Shown here one piece after another: positions 1 to 9,373 of a stretch of 55,143 bases of DNA. How positions within the stretch are numbered: position 1 is the first letter of the stretch; every line of letters begins with the position of its first letter. The DNA is from JAAUQA01 sp036351435. GTDB lineage: Bacteria; Pseudomonadota; Gammaproteobacteria; Competibacterales; Competibacteraceae. The notes under the pieces were generated by a model that was not told where the DNA came from, ran no database searches, and saw only the letters and a list, made by a program, of their open reading frames with translations. The stretch is taken from positions 1 to 55,143 of the forward strand of contig JAZBPA010000404.1 in the NCBI GenBank assembly GCA_036351435.1, in the 5' to 3' direction. The translations under genes and the position numbers were made by a program.

Positions 1-702
1 CTTATCCAATACCCGCAGAATGCCCTCGACAATATCGTCGATGTAGGTGAAATCTCGGCGGTGATGGCCATGGTTGAACACATCGATAGGCTGCCCGGCC
101 AGAATATTGCGGGTAAAAAGGAACAGCGCCATGTCAGGCCGTCCCCAGGGGCCGTATACGGTGAAAAAACGCAACCCCGCCACCGGCAAACCGTATAAAT
201 GGCTATAAGTATGGGCCATCAATTCATTAGCTTTTTTGGTGGCGGCGTACAAGCTTAGCGGATGATCCACGTTGTCGTGTACCGAAAACGGTAACCGGCT
301 ATTTGCTCCGTATACCGAACTGCTGGAAGCATAGACTAGGCTTTCCACGCCGTGATGACGGCAGCCTTCTAGTATATTGAGAAAGCCGACTAGATTGCTG
401 TCCACGTAGACGTGTGGATTTTCCAATGAATACCGCACGCCGGCTTGGGCTGCCAGATTCACCACCCGTTGGGGACGGTGGGTCGAGAACAGCGATTCAA
501 TGGCAGCGCGATCCGCCAGATCGGCCCGTACCTCGGTGAACAGAGGATATGCTTGCGTCCGGGCCAATCGTGCCAATTTCAAGTTGACGTCGTAATACTC
601 ATTCAGATTATCCAGACCGATGACTTCATCGCCTCGCTCCAACAACCGCAGCGACAGGGCTGAACCGATAAAACCCGCACTTCCGGTAACCAAGATTTTC
701 AT
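1..702 (-). CDS. UDP-glucuronate 4-epimerase family protein (3' end cut by window edge)
   Basis: An NAD-dependent sugar-nucleotide epimerase of the extended SDR family, missing its C-terminus because the frame is still open at base 1 (234 codons visible). It starts with ATG at 702; the N-terminal Rossmann motif reads TGSAGFIG, followed by SSSSVYG and the catalytic YAATK. The segment RFFTVYGPWGRPDMALF and the later RDFTYIDDIVEG are typical of UDP-glucuronate 4-epimerases (CapI/LpsL type), cytoplasmic enzymes that make UDP-galacturonate for surface polysaccharides. The start overlaps the stop of the upstream UDP-sugar dehydrogenase by one base (TGATG), so the two are probably translationally coupled. 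Exact substrate is inferred from family resemblance. Confidence 0.85.
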   Translation of the reverse strand, partial: MKILVTGSAGFIGSALSLRLLERGDEVIGLDNLNEYYDVNLKLARLARTQAYPLFTEVRADLADRAAIESLFSTHRPQRVVNLAAQAGVRYSLENPHVYVDSNLVGFLNILEGCRHHGVESLVYASSSSVYGANSRLPFSVHDNVDHPLSLYAATKKANELMAHTYSHLYGLPVAGLRFFTVYGPWGRPDMALFLFTRNILAGQPIDVFNHGHHRRDFTYIDDIVEGILRVLDK

Positions 703-1979
703 CACAATCGGCCATCAACAACGCTAGCTGGAAAAAGATATTTCACGTCGAACAAAATCGCCTCGGGTTTGCCGAACGCTCGAATCCGTTCAGTACCCAA
801 GTCTTGAAACTGCTGATGGGCGACGGCGATAATCAGTGCGTCGTACTCACCGGCTTGCGGTTCCGCAATCAGTTTGATGCGGTATTCATGCTGAGCTTCC
901 TGGGGGTTCGCCCACGGGTCGAACACATCTACCTGGGCATGATAGCTGCGGAATTCCTCAATGATGTCAATGACCCGAGTATTACGCAGATCCGGGCAAT
1001 TTTCTTTGAAGGTCAAGCCCAGAATCAGGACGCGGGCATCTACCACCGGAATACGCCGACGGGTCATTAATTTCACCACCCGTTCGGCCACGTAGGCCCC
1101 CATTCCGTCGTTGATGCGCCGTCCCGCCAGAATCATTTCCGGGTGATAGCCGACTGCCTGGGCTTTATCGGTCAAATAATAAGGATCGACACCGATGCAA
1201 TGCCCACCCACTAACCCGGGGCGAAACGGCAGAAAATTCCATTTGGTGCCGGCGGCAGCCAGCACTTCCTCGGTGTCGATGTCCAGACGATGAAACAGCA
1301 ACGCCAGCTCGTTGATGAGGGCGATATTCACGTCACGTTGCGTGTTTTCGATCACCTTGGCGGCTTCCGCAACCCGAATGCTGGACGCGCTGAAGGTGCC
1401 TGCAGTAATGACCCGGCTGTACAGCGCGTCGATACGCGCCGCGACTTCGGGCGTGGACCCGGCGGTAACTTTGCGAATATCGGCCACCCGATGGGCTTTA
1501 TCGCCCGGATTAATCCGCTCCGGACTGTATCCGGCGTAAAAATCGGTGTTGTAACGCAGTCCTGAGTCCCGTTCCAGGATTGGTACGCACACTTCTTCGG
1601 TCGCCCCCGGATAAACGGTGGATTCGTAGATCACCACGTCTTCTGCTTTGAGCAGCTTGCCGACTGTTTCACTCGCAGAGATCAGCGGTCGGAAATCGGG
1701 CCGTTTATGCTCATCAATCGGCGTGGGCACCGTCACGATGTAGACGTTGCAATCGCTTAGTTCTTGCGGATCATGGGCATAGCGCAACTGCACGGCCTGG
1801 GCGAGTTGATCGGATTCGACTTCCAAAGTGCTGTCGATACCGGCTTTCAGTTCCTGTACCCTGGGCTTATCAATATCGAAGCCCAGAGTCGGAAATTGCT
1901 TGCCGAATTCCACGGCCAGCGGTAATCCGACATAGCCCAGCCCAATGATGCCGATACGCACGTTATCAAGATCGAACAT
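702..1979 (-). CDS. tviB: UDP-sugar 6-dehydrogenase, TviB/WbpA (UDP-GlcNAc dehydrogenase) type
   Basis: A 425-residue cytoplasmic nucleotide-sugar dehydrogenase that oxidises C6 of a UDP-hexose(amine) to a uronic acid using NAD. The N-terminal NAD fold shows GIIGLGYVGLP (residues 10-20), the middle has YSPERINPGD, and the catalytic cysteine is C261 in GGHCIGVDPYYLT. Overall it resembles TviB/VipA and WbpA more than UDP-glucose dehydrogenase (Ugd). The frame is open 39 codons further upstream, but ATG at 1979 is preceded by GGGAG and begins MFDLDNVRIGIIG, directly at the dinucleotide fold, so I chose it. It lies 16 bases downstream of metG and overlaps the epimerase gene, which suggests a shared transcript for surface-polysaccharide precursor synthesis. 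Confidence 0.85.
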   Translation of the reverse strand: MFDLDNVRIGIIGLGYVGLPLAVEFGKQFPTLGFDIDKPRVQELKAGIDSTLEVESDQLAQAVQLRYAHDPQELSDCNVYIVTVPTPIDEHKRPDFRPLISASETVGKLLKAEDVVIYESTVYPGATEEVCVPILERDSGLRYNTDFYAGYSPERINPGDKAHRVADIRKVTAGSTPEVAARIDALYSRVITAGTFSASSIRVAEAAKVIENTQRDVNIALINELALLFHRLDIDTEEVLAAAGTKWNFLPFRPGLVGGHCIGVDPYYLTDKAQAVGYHPEMILAGRRINDGMGAYVAERVVKLMTRRRIPVVDARVLILGLTFKENCPDLRNTRVIDIIEEFRSYHAQVDVFDPWANPQEAQHEYRIKLIAEPQAGEYDALIIAVAHQQFQDLGTERIRAFGKPEAILFDVKYLFPASVVDGRL

Positions 1980-1995
1980 GACTATTCTCCCTGGT

Positions 1996-4020
1996 TTATT
2001 TGATTCGCATACCCGGTTCAGCGCCCGTGTCGGGCGACAATAAATAGATGCCTTGCTTATTCCCGGCGGCCAGTACCATTCCTTCGGAGAGGCCAAACCG
2101 CATTTTCCGGGGAGCCAAATTGGCCACCATGACGGTCAAGCGCCCTTCCAATGCTGCCGGCGGGTAAGCCGTTTTAATACCGGCAAAAACGTTACGAGTT
2201 TCTCCACCTAAATCCAAGGTCAATTGTAACAATTTGTCGGCACCTTCCACCTCTGCCGCTTTAACGATACGCGCCACCCGAAGGTCCACCTTGACGAAAT
2301 CATCAATGGCAATTTGCGGGGCGATGGGTTGCTCGGCCAAGGGTCCGCCGGGTTGCTCAGTAATCGGGGCTAAATTCTCTTTGGACGCCGCCAACAGCGC
2401 CTCTAACTGAGTGCTTTCCAGACGCTGCATGAGCGGCTTGAAGGAAGCGATGGTATGCGCGATCAACGGCTGATGCAGGGTTTCCCAGGTCAACGGCGGG
2501 ATTTGCAAAAACGCTTCCGCATCCGCAGCCATCCGCGGCAAGACCGGCTTTAGGTACAGCATCAGCAACCGAAATAAATTGAGGCCCATGCTACACACGG
2601 CTTGCACTTGCGGTTCTTGATCGGTTTGTTTGGCCAGCAACCAAGGTTTCTTTTCGTCGATATACTGATTAGCGCGATCCGCCAAGGCCATAATGTCGCG
2701 CATGGCGCGATTGAAGTCGCGCCGCTCATAGGCTTCGGCAATGGCTTCCGCCGCCATTACAAAATCGCCATACAGGGCGGGTTCAGCTAATGTGTCACTG
2801 AGTTGTCCGGCAAACCGCTTGGTGATAAATCCGGCGCAGCGACTGGCGATATTGACCAATTTACCGACCAGGTCGCTGTTGACTCGCTGCTGGAAATCCT
2901 CCAGATTCAGATCCAGGTCGTCGATACGGTCATTGAGCTTGGTGGCAAAGTAGTAACGCAGATATTCCGGGCGCAGATGCTCAAGATAGGTGCGAGCTTT
3001 GATGAAAGTACCGCGGGATTTGGACATCTTTTGGCCGTCCACGGTAAGAAAACCGTGGCAGAACACTGCGGTCGGTTTGCGAAAGTTCGCGCCTTCCAAC
3101 ATGGCGGGCCAGAACAAGGTATGAAAATAGGCGATGTCCTTGCCGATGAAATGATACAGCTCCGCCTCGCTGTGATGGCGCCAGAATTCCTCGAAGTCCA
3201 ACCCTGTCCGCTCGCAGAGATTCTTGAAACTGGCCATATAGCCGATGGGGGCATCCAACCAGACATAGAAATATTTACCGGGAGCATCCGGGATCTCGAA
3301 CCCCCAATAGGGCGAATCGCGGGAGATATCCCATTCCTGTAAGCCGGCCTCAAACCATTCAGTCAGCTTATTCGCCATTTGTTCCTGGACATGGCCGCCG
3401 GTGACCCAGCTTTTCAGCATGTCTTCGAAATTCGCCAGTTTGAAGAAATAGTGCCGGGATTCCTTCAAGACCGGTGTTGCACCCGATAATGCGGAACGCG
3501 GGTTTTTCAAGTCGGTAGGCGTATAGGTTGAGCCGCAATTTTCGCAACTGTCGCCGTATTGGTCCGGCGTGCCGCAACGCGGGCATTCCCCTTTAATGAA
3601 CCGGTCGGGCAGAAACATGTTTTCGACCGGGTCATACGCTTGGGTGATGACTCGCTGCACAATGTGTCCGCCTTCCTGCAGGCGTTGATAGATCTGCTCG
3701 GCGAAATACTTATTTTCCGATGAATGGGTCGAGTAATAGTTATCAAAGTCGATTAAAAAATCGCCAAAATCAGCCTGATGCTCAGCTCCGATGTGGGCAA
3801 TCAGTTGCTCCGGGGTTACCCCATCTTGCTGAGCGCGCAGCATGATTGGTGTGCCGTGAGCATCGTCGGCGCAGACATACAGGCACTGATGGCCACGCAA
3901 TTTTTGAAAGCGAACCCAAATATCGGTTTGGATGTATTCCACCAGATGGCCCAGATGAATGGGGCCGTTGGCATAAGGCAAGGCGCTGGTAACCAGAATT
4001 TTACGAGGTTGTTTTGTCAT
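1996..4020 (-). CDS. metG: methionyl-tRNA synthetase
   Basis: A 674-residue class I aminoacyl-tRNA synthetase that charges tRNA-Met. The HIGH-type motif HLGH is at residues 22-25, the zinc knuckle has CPRC and CENC (C146, C149, C159, C162), and KMSKS is at 331-335. The C-terminal ~100 residues (DFVKVDLRVARI onward) form the Trbp111-like tRNA-binding domain that dimerises the long form of the enzyme. The frame runs 19 codons further upstream, but ATG at 4020 gives MTKQPRKILVTSALPYANG, the normal family start. It sits between a Ser/Thr kinase gene (66 bases upstream) and the UDP-sugar dehydrogenase (16 bases downstream), all on the minus strand. Confidence 0.97.
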   Translation of the reverse strand: MTKQPRKILVTSALPYANGPIHLGHLVEYIQTDIWVRFQKLRGHQCLYVCADDAHGTPIMLRAQQDGVTPEQLIAHIGAEHQADFGDFLIDFDNYYSTHSSENKYFAEQIYQRLQEGGHIVQRVITQAYDPVENMFLPDRFIKGECPRCGTPDQYGDSCENCGSTYTPTDLKNPRSALSGATPVLKESRHYFFKLANFEDMLKSWVTGGHVQEQMANKLTEWFEAGLQEWDISRDSPYWGFEIPDAPGKYFYVWLDAPIGYMASFKNLCERTGLDFEEFWRHHSEAELYHFIGKDIAYFHTLFWPAMLEGANFRKPTAVFCHGFLTVDGQKMSKSRGTFIKARTYLEHLRPEYLRYYFATKLNDRIDDLDLNLEDFQQRVNSDLVGKLVNIASRCAGFITKRFAGQLSDTLAEPALYGDFVMAAEAIAEAYERRDFNRAMRDIMALADRANQYIDEKKPWLLAKQTDQEPQVQAVCSMGLNLFRLLMLYLKPVLPRMAADAEAFLQIPPLTWETLHQPLIAHTIASFKPLMQRLESTQLEALLAASKENLAPITEQPGGPLAEQPIAPQIAIDDFVKVDLRVARIVKAAEVEGADKLLQLTLDLGGETRNVFAGIKTAYPPAALEGRLTVMVANLAPRKMRFGLSEGMVLAAGNKQGIYLLSPDTGAEPGMRIK

Positions 4021-4086
4021 GAGTGATTTTAAAGGTGAGTCGAAACAGCATTTAGTGCGGCGCTTGCACCATAACACTCTGCACGG

Positions 4087-5850
4087 CTATTTGTCATTGA
4101 AACCGACTGCTCGTGAAGGTTCTTGTCGACCGCCCGACAGTGTAGATCGACTCGGCCTGGATCGCGCTGGCCGAGGAGGTGCAACTTGAGCCCGTGATTG
4201 CAAAGTCAGGAGTTCTGGATGTTCTGGGTCTACGGTTAATCCGGCTTTGGCGTAACGGCGGGCCTTGCTGTAGTCGGAGCGGCTGATCGCCCGCCGCGTC
4301 AGCTGGACATAGCGAGTAGTGATCTGGGATAGTCCCTGATGAGCATCAGGATTGTCGGGATCAAGCGCAAGAATGCGCTGATAATAGTGAAAAGCACTTC
4401 GCTCACGGGGAGTTGTTAATCGATAAGCAGTTAAGCTGTCCTGAGCGGCAGTCAACAAACGGTCTATGTCCTCAGCGCTATCCGCCAGCTGCTCCGATTC
4501 GGATTGATCAATGCCTACCAATTCTTCGTTGGCCAACGCATCAGAGTCGGGGGCTTGCGCGGCCTCACCGATGTCCTCAACAGGTGTTTCCCCTGCTGGT
4601 TCAATAGCTGTCGTTGCTAGATCAGACATCGGTTGTGAGATCAGCGTTATTTTGGTTGAGTCTGCTTCGGTGGGGACTGCTTGGTTTTCTTGCTCCGTTT
4701 TTAGCTGTTCGTAAAATTGGTAGCGTGGTGGCCTGGATTCCTCAGCACCCGGCATCGTCGTTAAGCTATAGCCAATGAAACTGGCGGTTAATAACAAACC
4801 CAGCGCCGCAGCCGACCAAATCCAGCGGCTTCGGGTAGTGGGTGTTGGATCATTTGCTATCGGCGCGATTGACAGAGGGGAACTAAGTTTAACTGTCGCG
4901 GCACTGCCATCCACAACGGTTGTGGAAGTAACCGGATCGGGAAAAGGGATTTGATGGTTTAGTGCTGCTTGTAATTCAGCGACGTTTTGATATCGATCCT
5001 CAGGGCGCAGCGCCAATGTGCGGTCTATCGCGCTCAGCAATTCTGGACTATAGCGTCCCGCTCCGATGGTTATGGCGGGTTGCAACGTTTCACCTAACAG
5101 GCGTTCGGCGGCGGCTAATGGGGTAGCTCCGCTGATACAACGGTACATAACGGCGCCCAAGGCGTACATATCGGTCCACGGCCCGTAGGCGTAACCCTGT
5201 CGGACGACATACTGCTCCGGCGGCGAATAACCGGGGGTAACGATGCTGGTTATACTCCTGCTGTGCCGACTCAGCATTTCCCGTGCGGCGCCGAAATCAA
5301 TCAGCATCATGCACTGATCACGGGTGCGCAGATACAGGTTGCCTGGCTTGATATCCCGATGAAGATAACCGCGCTCATGTACGGCACGCAGGGCTGGTAG
5401 AACAGTCCGCAGCAGTTGTTGCAACCCGGCTTCCGGCAGAATTTCCTGGCTCGCTAATAAAACGCTCAGCGGCAAGCCTTCTTCGTATTCCATCACAATG
5501 TAAGCAGTGCCGTTGGCGCGAAAGTACCGATGGACACGCACCACATGAGGATGTTTTATTGCCGCCAGCGCCTGGGCTTCGTCAAGAAAACGTTCTAAGC
5601 CCCATTGGTAGTCCGCTATACCGGATTCTGATTTGAGTCGTTGGCCTTGAGTATTGGGGTAAACGCTGATCCCATCGCTACCACGATGAGACCAATCGAC
5701 CGGGAAGTATTCTTTGATGGCAACCCAGGTTTTGAGATGAGTGTCTCGCGCTTTGTAGGTTACCCCAAATCCGCCAGCGCCTAGTACGGCCTCTATGGCG
5801 TATTCTTGTAGTTGATAGCCGATCCGTAAAATGTTGGTTGCTTGCGGCAT
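4087..5850 (-). CDS. membrane-anchored Ser/Thr protein kinase with TPR-like C-terminal part
   Basis: A 587-residue Hanks-type kinase. Visible kinase elements are the glycine loop GAGGFG (24-29), VAIKEY with K46, the C-helix glutamate about E91, HRDIKPGN with catalytic D166, DFG with D186, and the activation segment TPGYSPPEQY. One hydrophobic segment at about 343-363 should span the inner membrane and put the C-terminal part in the periplasm. That part has an acidic linker, then a helical stretch at about 475-555 that looks like two TPR units (YYQRILALDPDNPDAHQGL; ARRYAKAGLTVDPEHPELL). The start ATG overlaps the stop of a 24-codon upstream ORF (TAATG). The signal and targets are unknown. Confidence 0.9.
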   Translation of the reverse strand: MPQATNILRIGYQLQEYAIEAVLGAGGFGVTYKARDTHLKTWVAIKEYFPVDWSHRGSDGISVYPNTQGQRLKSESGIADYQWGLERFLDEAQALAAIKHPHVVRVHRYFRANGTAYIVMEYEEGLPLSVLLASQEILPEAGLQQLLRTVLPALRAVHERGYLHRDIKPGNLYLRTRDQCMMLIDFGAAREMLSRHSRSITSIVTPGYSPPEQYVVRQGYAYGPWTDMYALGAVMYRCISGATPLAAAERLLGETLQPAITIGAGRYSPELLSAIDRTLALRPEDRYQNVAELQAALNHQIPFPDPVTSTTVVDGSAATVKLSSPLSIAPIANDPTPTTRSRWIWSAAALGLLLTASFIGYSLTTMPGAEESRPPRYQFYEQLKTEQENQAVPTEADSTKITLISQPMSDLATTAIEPAGETPVEDIGEAAQAPDSDALANEELVGIDQSESEQLADSAEDIDRLLTAAQDSLTAYRLTTPRERSAFHYYQRILALDPDNPDAHQGLSQITTRYVQLTRRAISRSDYSKARRYAKAGLTVDPEHPELLTLQSRAQVAPPRPARSRPSRSTLSGGRQEPSRAVGFNDK

Positions 5851-5922
5851 TACCCCGCCCCTAGTTGATAGTAGGACTCATTAGGTTGTGCAATCCAATA
5901 CGGCAGGTCGTAGTTGCTGCTC
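5851..5922 (-). other. possible 24-residue upstream ORF overlapping the kinase start
   Basis: On the minus strand an ATG at 5922 opens a 24-codon frame that reads MSSNYDLPYWIAQPN and ends with a TAA whose last base is the first base of the kinase ATG (TAATG). There is no strong Shine-Dalgarno in front of it, only a GAGAG about 7 bases upstream. The same frame is open back to the stop of the DUF3047 gene at 5982. It could be a coupling leader or chance. Confidence 0.25.
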
Positions 5923-5981
5923 ATACCTGACGCTCTCGGCGATAGTTGATAACGACCCGGTGATGCGGTGGGGATTCTGTT

Positions 5982-6629
5982 TCAGTGTTTTGAAAAATAG
6001 AGATCACCATACCAAGCGGTGGCTTGCTGAGCGCTGTTGTCAGTGTCGGTCATAATAGCTACCGCATCAATGTGGTTTATATCGACACCGAACAGCTGCT
6101 GAAAATCCGCAACCACGTTGCGTTTCTCATTGAACCAGGTACCTGGTGGCGGTTTACCCGAACGCACGGCGATAACCTTAGCGTTGGCCGTAAAGGCATT
6201 ATCCCAGCGGCTGCCAATGGGCTGATTACTGGACCACACGTAAACCAGGGCACGAGTGCGCCAAAAAAACGTGTCGTCGGAGGCGACCACATAAACCCGT
6301 GCAGGGTAATCGTCACCGGCTTTGCTGCGTTCGTCCACGTTGCTGAGCACATCGGCCACCCGCCAAGACCAATTGAGATAAGGGGTGCGGTTCAAGGCAA
6401 TGGGTATTTCTCGATACAGTCCCGATGCTGTCCCGTTGCTATCCGCGCGCAACACCTGACGACCATTATCCATAACTAGCCGATAGTGCGTTTCGCCGGC
6501 AAATACTTTAGGGTTCCAATCCTCCAGGTTTCCCTCAGAAAAGGTCCCTACCGTGATCTCAGTAGCTGTTGCGGAAACTAACCACAGCATGATCAGAATC
6601 CCTGACAGCCATAAATTCAGTGCTATCAT
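5982..6629 (-). CDS. exported DUF3047 domain protein
   Basis: A 215-residue protein with a cleavable-looking signal peptide (about residues 1-23, MIALNLWLSGILIMLWLVSA then TATE). The rest matches the DUF3047 pattern: an early YLNWSWRV segment, the DDYPARVYVV motif, AL VYVWSS, and a C-terminal AIMTDTDNSAQQATAWYGDL. DUF3047 proteins are predicted periplasmic beta-sandwich proteins of unknown function, and I cannot assign one here. The gene is divergent from the permease at 6722 with only 92 bases between starts, so that gap must hold both promoters. It is followed 131 bases downstream by the kinase gene on the same strand. Confidence 0.8.
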   Translation of the reverse strand: MIALNLWLSGILIMLWLVSATATEITVGTFSEGNLEDWNPKVFAGETHYRLVMDNGRQVLRADSNGTASGLYREIPIALNRTPYLNWSWRVADVLSNVDERSKAGDDYPARVYVVASDDTFFWRTRALVYVWSSNQPIGSRWDNAFTANAKVIAVRSGKPPPGTWFNEKRNVVADFQQLFGVDINHIDAVAIMTDTDNSAQQATAWYGDLYFSKH

Positions 6630-6721
6630 TACCTATTGCCAAATAACTGCATTCTTACACCAAAGCATAGCATCATCGATTTTGTGATAATCACACGTCC
6701 TTTTCAAAGCCCTCTAGCCCC

Positions 6722-7843
6722 ATGAAGATCATCAGCGATTGGTTTCGGCATACTTTGACCGATCCCCAAACCGTCATTCTGTTGACGCTGCTCGTGGCAA
6801 CCACCACCGTCGTTCTGCTGATGGGGCAGATGCTGACACCGGTTTTGGCCGGCATGGTGATCGCCTACCTGTTGGAGGGTCTGGTTCTATTTCTCCAACG
6901 AATGGGATTACCCAGACTGTTGGCAGTGTTGGTGGTATTTACGCTGTTCTGCGCGTTTGTGCTATTTCTGTTGATTGGATTAATGCCGCTGTTATCACGT
7001 CAGTTGATACAACTGGTGCAACAGTTTCCCATCATGTTGGACAAGGGCTACGCTTTGCTGGAAAGTTTGCCGCAAACCTATCCCAATATCACCACCGAAG
7101 CGCAGGTTCTGGAACTGACCAATACGCTGAGAACCGAAATGACCGGATTGACCCAAAAAGTATTGTCCTGGTCACTGGCATCGGTTGTCGGTGTGATCAC
7201 CATCATCATTTATCTTATTCTGATGCCGCTGCTGGTTTTTTTCTTTCTGAAAGATAAAGTACGCATTCTGGTCTGGTTTCGCGATTTTCTGCCCACTGAT
7301 TTCACCCTGACCCAGCAAGTTTGGCAGGAAGTAGACTTGCAGATGGGCAATTACGTGCGGGGCAAGTTCTGGGAGATTATCATTATCTGGGGAGCTAGCG
7401 CGGTCACATTCGCTTACATGAATCTGCAGTTCGCTATGTTGCTCGGTTTAATGGTCGGTTTGTCGGTCATCGTGCCTTATATCGGCGCCGTCGTGGTGAC
7501 CATTCCCGTGGCCTTGGTTGGCTTTTTCCAGTGGGGATGGGGCCCTGATTTTATGTGGTTAATCATCGCTTACTTAGTCATCCAGACCTTGGATGGCAAT
7601 GTGTTGGTGCCGCTGTTGTTTTCTGAAGTAGTGGATTTACATCCGGTCGCAATCATCGTTGCGGTATTAGTGTTCGGCGGAATCTGGGGTTTTTGGGGGG
7701 TATTCTTCGCGATCCCATTAGCCACAGTCGTACAAGCAGTCCTCAAAGCCTGGCCCCGACAACGAATCAAGCCGGAGTCGTTAATTGTGGCGCCCATCTC
7801 CGAGAGTATGTCAGCAGAGACTGCCGACTCAAATCCGGAATGA
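6722..7843 (+). CDS. AI-2E/PerM family transporter
   Basis: A 373-residue inner-membrane protein with about eight hydrophobic segments: two near the N-terminus (VILLTLLVATTTVVLLMG; LTPVLAGMVIAYLLEGL), one at VLVVFTLFCAFVLFLLIGL, a soluble loop with amphipathic helices, then a C-terminal cluster. The C-terminal part has the family hallmarks GLMVGLSVIVPYIGAVVV and the DGNVLVPLLFSEVVDLHP segment. Members include TqsA (AI-2 export) and PerM, and also sodium/proton or uncharacterised carriers, so the cargo cannot be read from sequence. It is monocistronic here, divergent from DUF3047 and convergent with phoH. Confidence 0.88.
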   Translation: MKIISDWFRHTLTDPQTVILLTLLVATTTVVLLMGQMLTPVLAGMVIAYLLEGLVLFLQRMGLPRLLAVLVVFTLFCAFVLFLLIGLMPLLSRQLIQLVQQFPIMLDKGYALLESLPQTYPNITTEAQVLELTNTLRTEMTGLTQKVLSWSLASVVGVITIIIYLILMPLLVFFFLKDKVRILVWFRDFLPTDFTLTQQVWQEVDLQMGNYVRGKFWEIIIIWGASAVTFAYMNLQFAMLLGLMVGLSVIVPYIGAVVVTIPVALVGFFQWGWGPDFMWLIIAYLVIQTLDGNVLVPLLFSEVVDLHPVAIIVAVLVFGGIWGFWGVFFAIPLATVVQAVLKAWPRQRIKPESLIVAPISESMSAETADSNPE

Positions 7844-7883
7844 TCCATCTTTTAGTGATGGGCTCAGGGGATTCAATTGGGTT

Positions 7884-9293
7884 TCACAGCACTTCCGAGG
7901 CAAATTCCGCCAGACGCGAACGTTCGCCGCGCAGCAGAGTGACATGGCCACCATGCGGCCAGCGGGTAAAGCGGTCCACCACATAGGTCAACCCCGAAGT
8001 GGTTTCTGAAAGATAAGGGGTGTCGATCTGGGCGATATTGCCTAGACAGACCACTTTGGTTCCCGGTCCGGCTCGGGTGATCAGAGTTTTCATTTGTTTT
8101 GAGGTCAAGTTCTGGGCCTCATCGATAATCAAGTATTTGTTCTGAAAGGTGCGCCCGCGCATAAAGTTTAGTGAATGAATTTTGACTCGGCTGCTGAGCA
8201 GGTCTTGCGTAGCGGCCCGGCCCCATTCGCCGCCCTCTTGAGTCTGTGACAGCACTTCCAGATTATCCATCAATGCTCCCATCCAAGGCGTCATTTTTTC
8301 CTCTTCCGTGCCGGGTAAAAAGCCAATGTCCTCGCCGACTGGCACCGTGACTCGCGTCATGATGATCTCCCGATAGCGATTATGGTCTAGTGTTTGGGTC
8401 AATCCGGCGGCCAACGCCAGTAGCGTTTTTCCAGTGCCAGCAGCACCCAGCAAAGAAACGAAATCGACTTCTGGATCTAGCAGTAAATTCAGGGCGAAGT
8501 TCTGTTCTCGGTTGCGGGCGGTGATACCCCAGACCGCATGATTGGTACCGGTGTAGTCTTTCACTACCTCAATAATTGCGGTCTGGTTTTGCAAATGGCG
8601 GACCAGAAAAGCCCATTCTTGCTCGCCTTGTAAATAGATGCATTGATTAGGATGCCAATGGGCGACTTCGGGGCCGTTGACCCGATAGTACGTGCGACCG
8701 CTTTCTTGCCATGACTCCATTTCCCGATTATGGGTTTCCCAAAAATCCGCCGGCACTTCTCGCGCACCGGTATACAGCAGATTGACATCGTCCAGAACCT
8801 GATCGTTGTAATAATCCTCCGCATGGATGCCTAAAATAGTGGCTTTAATGCGCAGATTAATATCCTTGGAAACCAGGGTCACCTGAAAACCCGGTTGTTC
8901 CTGCTGTAAGGCCATGGCCATACCCAAGATGTCGTTGTCCGGGTTATTGCCCGGTAAGACGTCCGGCAGTGCAGCTTTCAACGGACGCGTTTGAAAGAAC
9001 AGGCGTCCGCTCTGAGGGGCCGGGGTGTCGTTGGTGGTACCCCGGAGCGGTAATCCTTGATCGATTTCTTCCTTGCTGGCGTTGACCATTAATTCATCCA
9101 TAAACCGGCTGACCTGACGGACATTACGGGCCATTTCCGACAAGCCTTTCTTGGCGTGGTCCAATTCTTCCAACACCATCATCGGCAAATGAATATCATG
9201 TTCCTTGAAACGGAACAGCGCTGTGGGATCGTGAATCAGTACGTTGGTGTCCAGCACAAACATTCGTTTAGGGGATATTGTTGTTTCTGGCAT
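7884..9293 (-). CDS. PIN-PhoH fusion protein (PhoH-like ATPase/RNase)
   Basis: A 469-residue protein with an N-terminal PIN-type nuclease domain (VLDTNVLIHDP at about 13-23, LEELD near 41-45, DNDILGMA near 119-126, LVSKD near 140-144) and a C-terminal PhoH P-loop ATPase domain. The Walker A is GAAGTGKT at 283-290 and the Walker B is LIIDEAQN ending near 394. This PIN-PhoH architecture (PhoH2/YlaK type) has been linked to RNA unwinding and cleavage. The active-site acidic residues are all present, so the protein should be functional. It is convergent with the permease upstream of it on the map and 80 bases downstream of gcvR in transcription direction. Confidence 0.9.
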   Translation of the reverse strand: MPETTISPKRMFVLDTNVLIHDPTALFRFKEHDIHLPMMVLEELDHAKKGLSEMARNVRQVSRFMDELMVNASKEEIDQGLPLRGTTNDTPAPQSGRLFFQTRPLKAALPDVLPGNNPDNDILGMAMALQQEQPGFQVTLVSKDINLRIKATILGIHAEDYYNDQVLDDVNLLYTGAREVPADFWETHNREMESWQESGRTYYRVNGPEVAHWHPNQCIYLQGEQEWAFLVRHLQNQTAIIEVVKDYTGTNHAVWGITARNREQNFALNLLLDPEVDFVSLLGAAGTGKTLLALAAGLTQTLDHNRYREIIMTRVTVPVGEDIGFLPGTEEEKMTPWMGALMDNLEVLSQTQEGGEWGRAATQDLLSSRVKIHSLNFMRGRTFQNKYLIIDEAQNLTSKQMKTLITRAGPGTKVVCLGNIAQIDTPYLSETTSGLTYVVDRFTRWPHGGHVTLLRGERSRLAEFASEVL

Positions 9294-9373
9294 GCAAGAG
9301 GCTCATCAAACCGGTTAGGGGGACATCAATAGAAGCTGGGTGCAGGTCGGCACCGCAGCAGATGGTGGGCTAG

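Noticed and set aside
7844..7883. CCATC/GATGG stem between the convergent permease and phoH genes
   Set aside because: Only five base pairs and no T-run; too weak to call a terminator.
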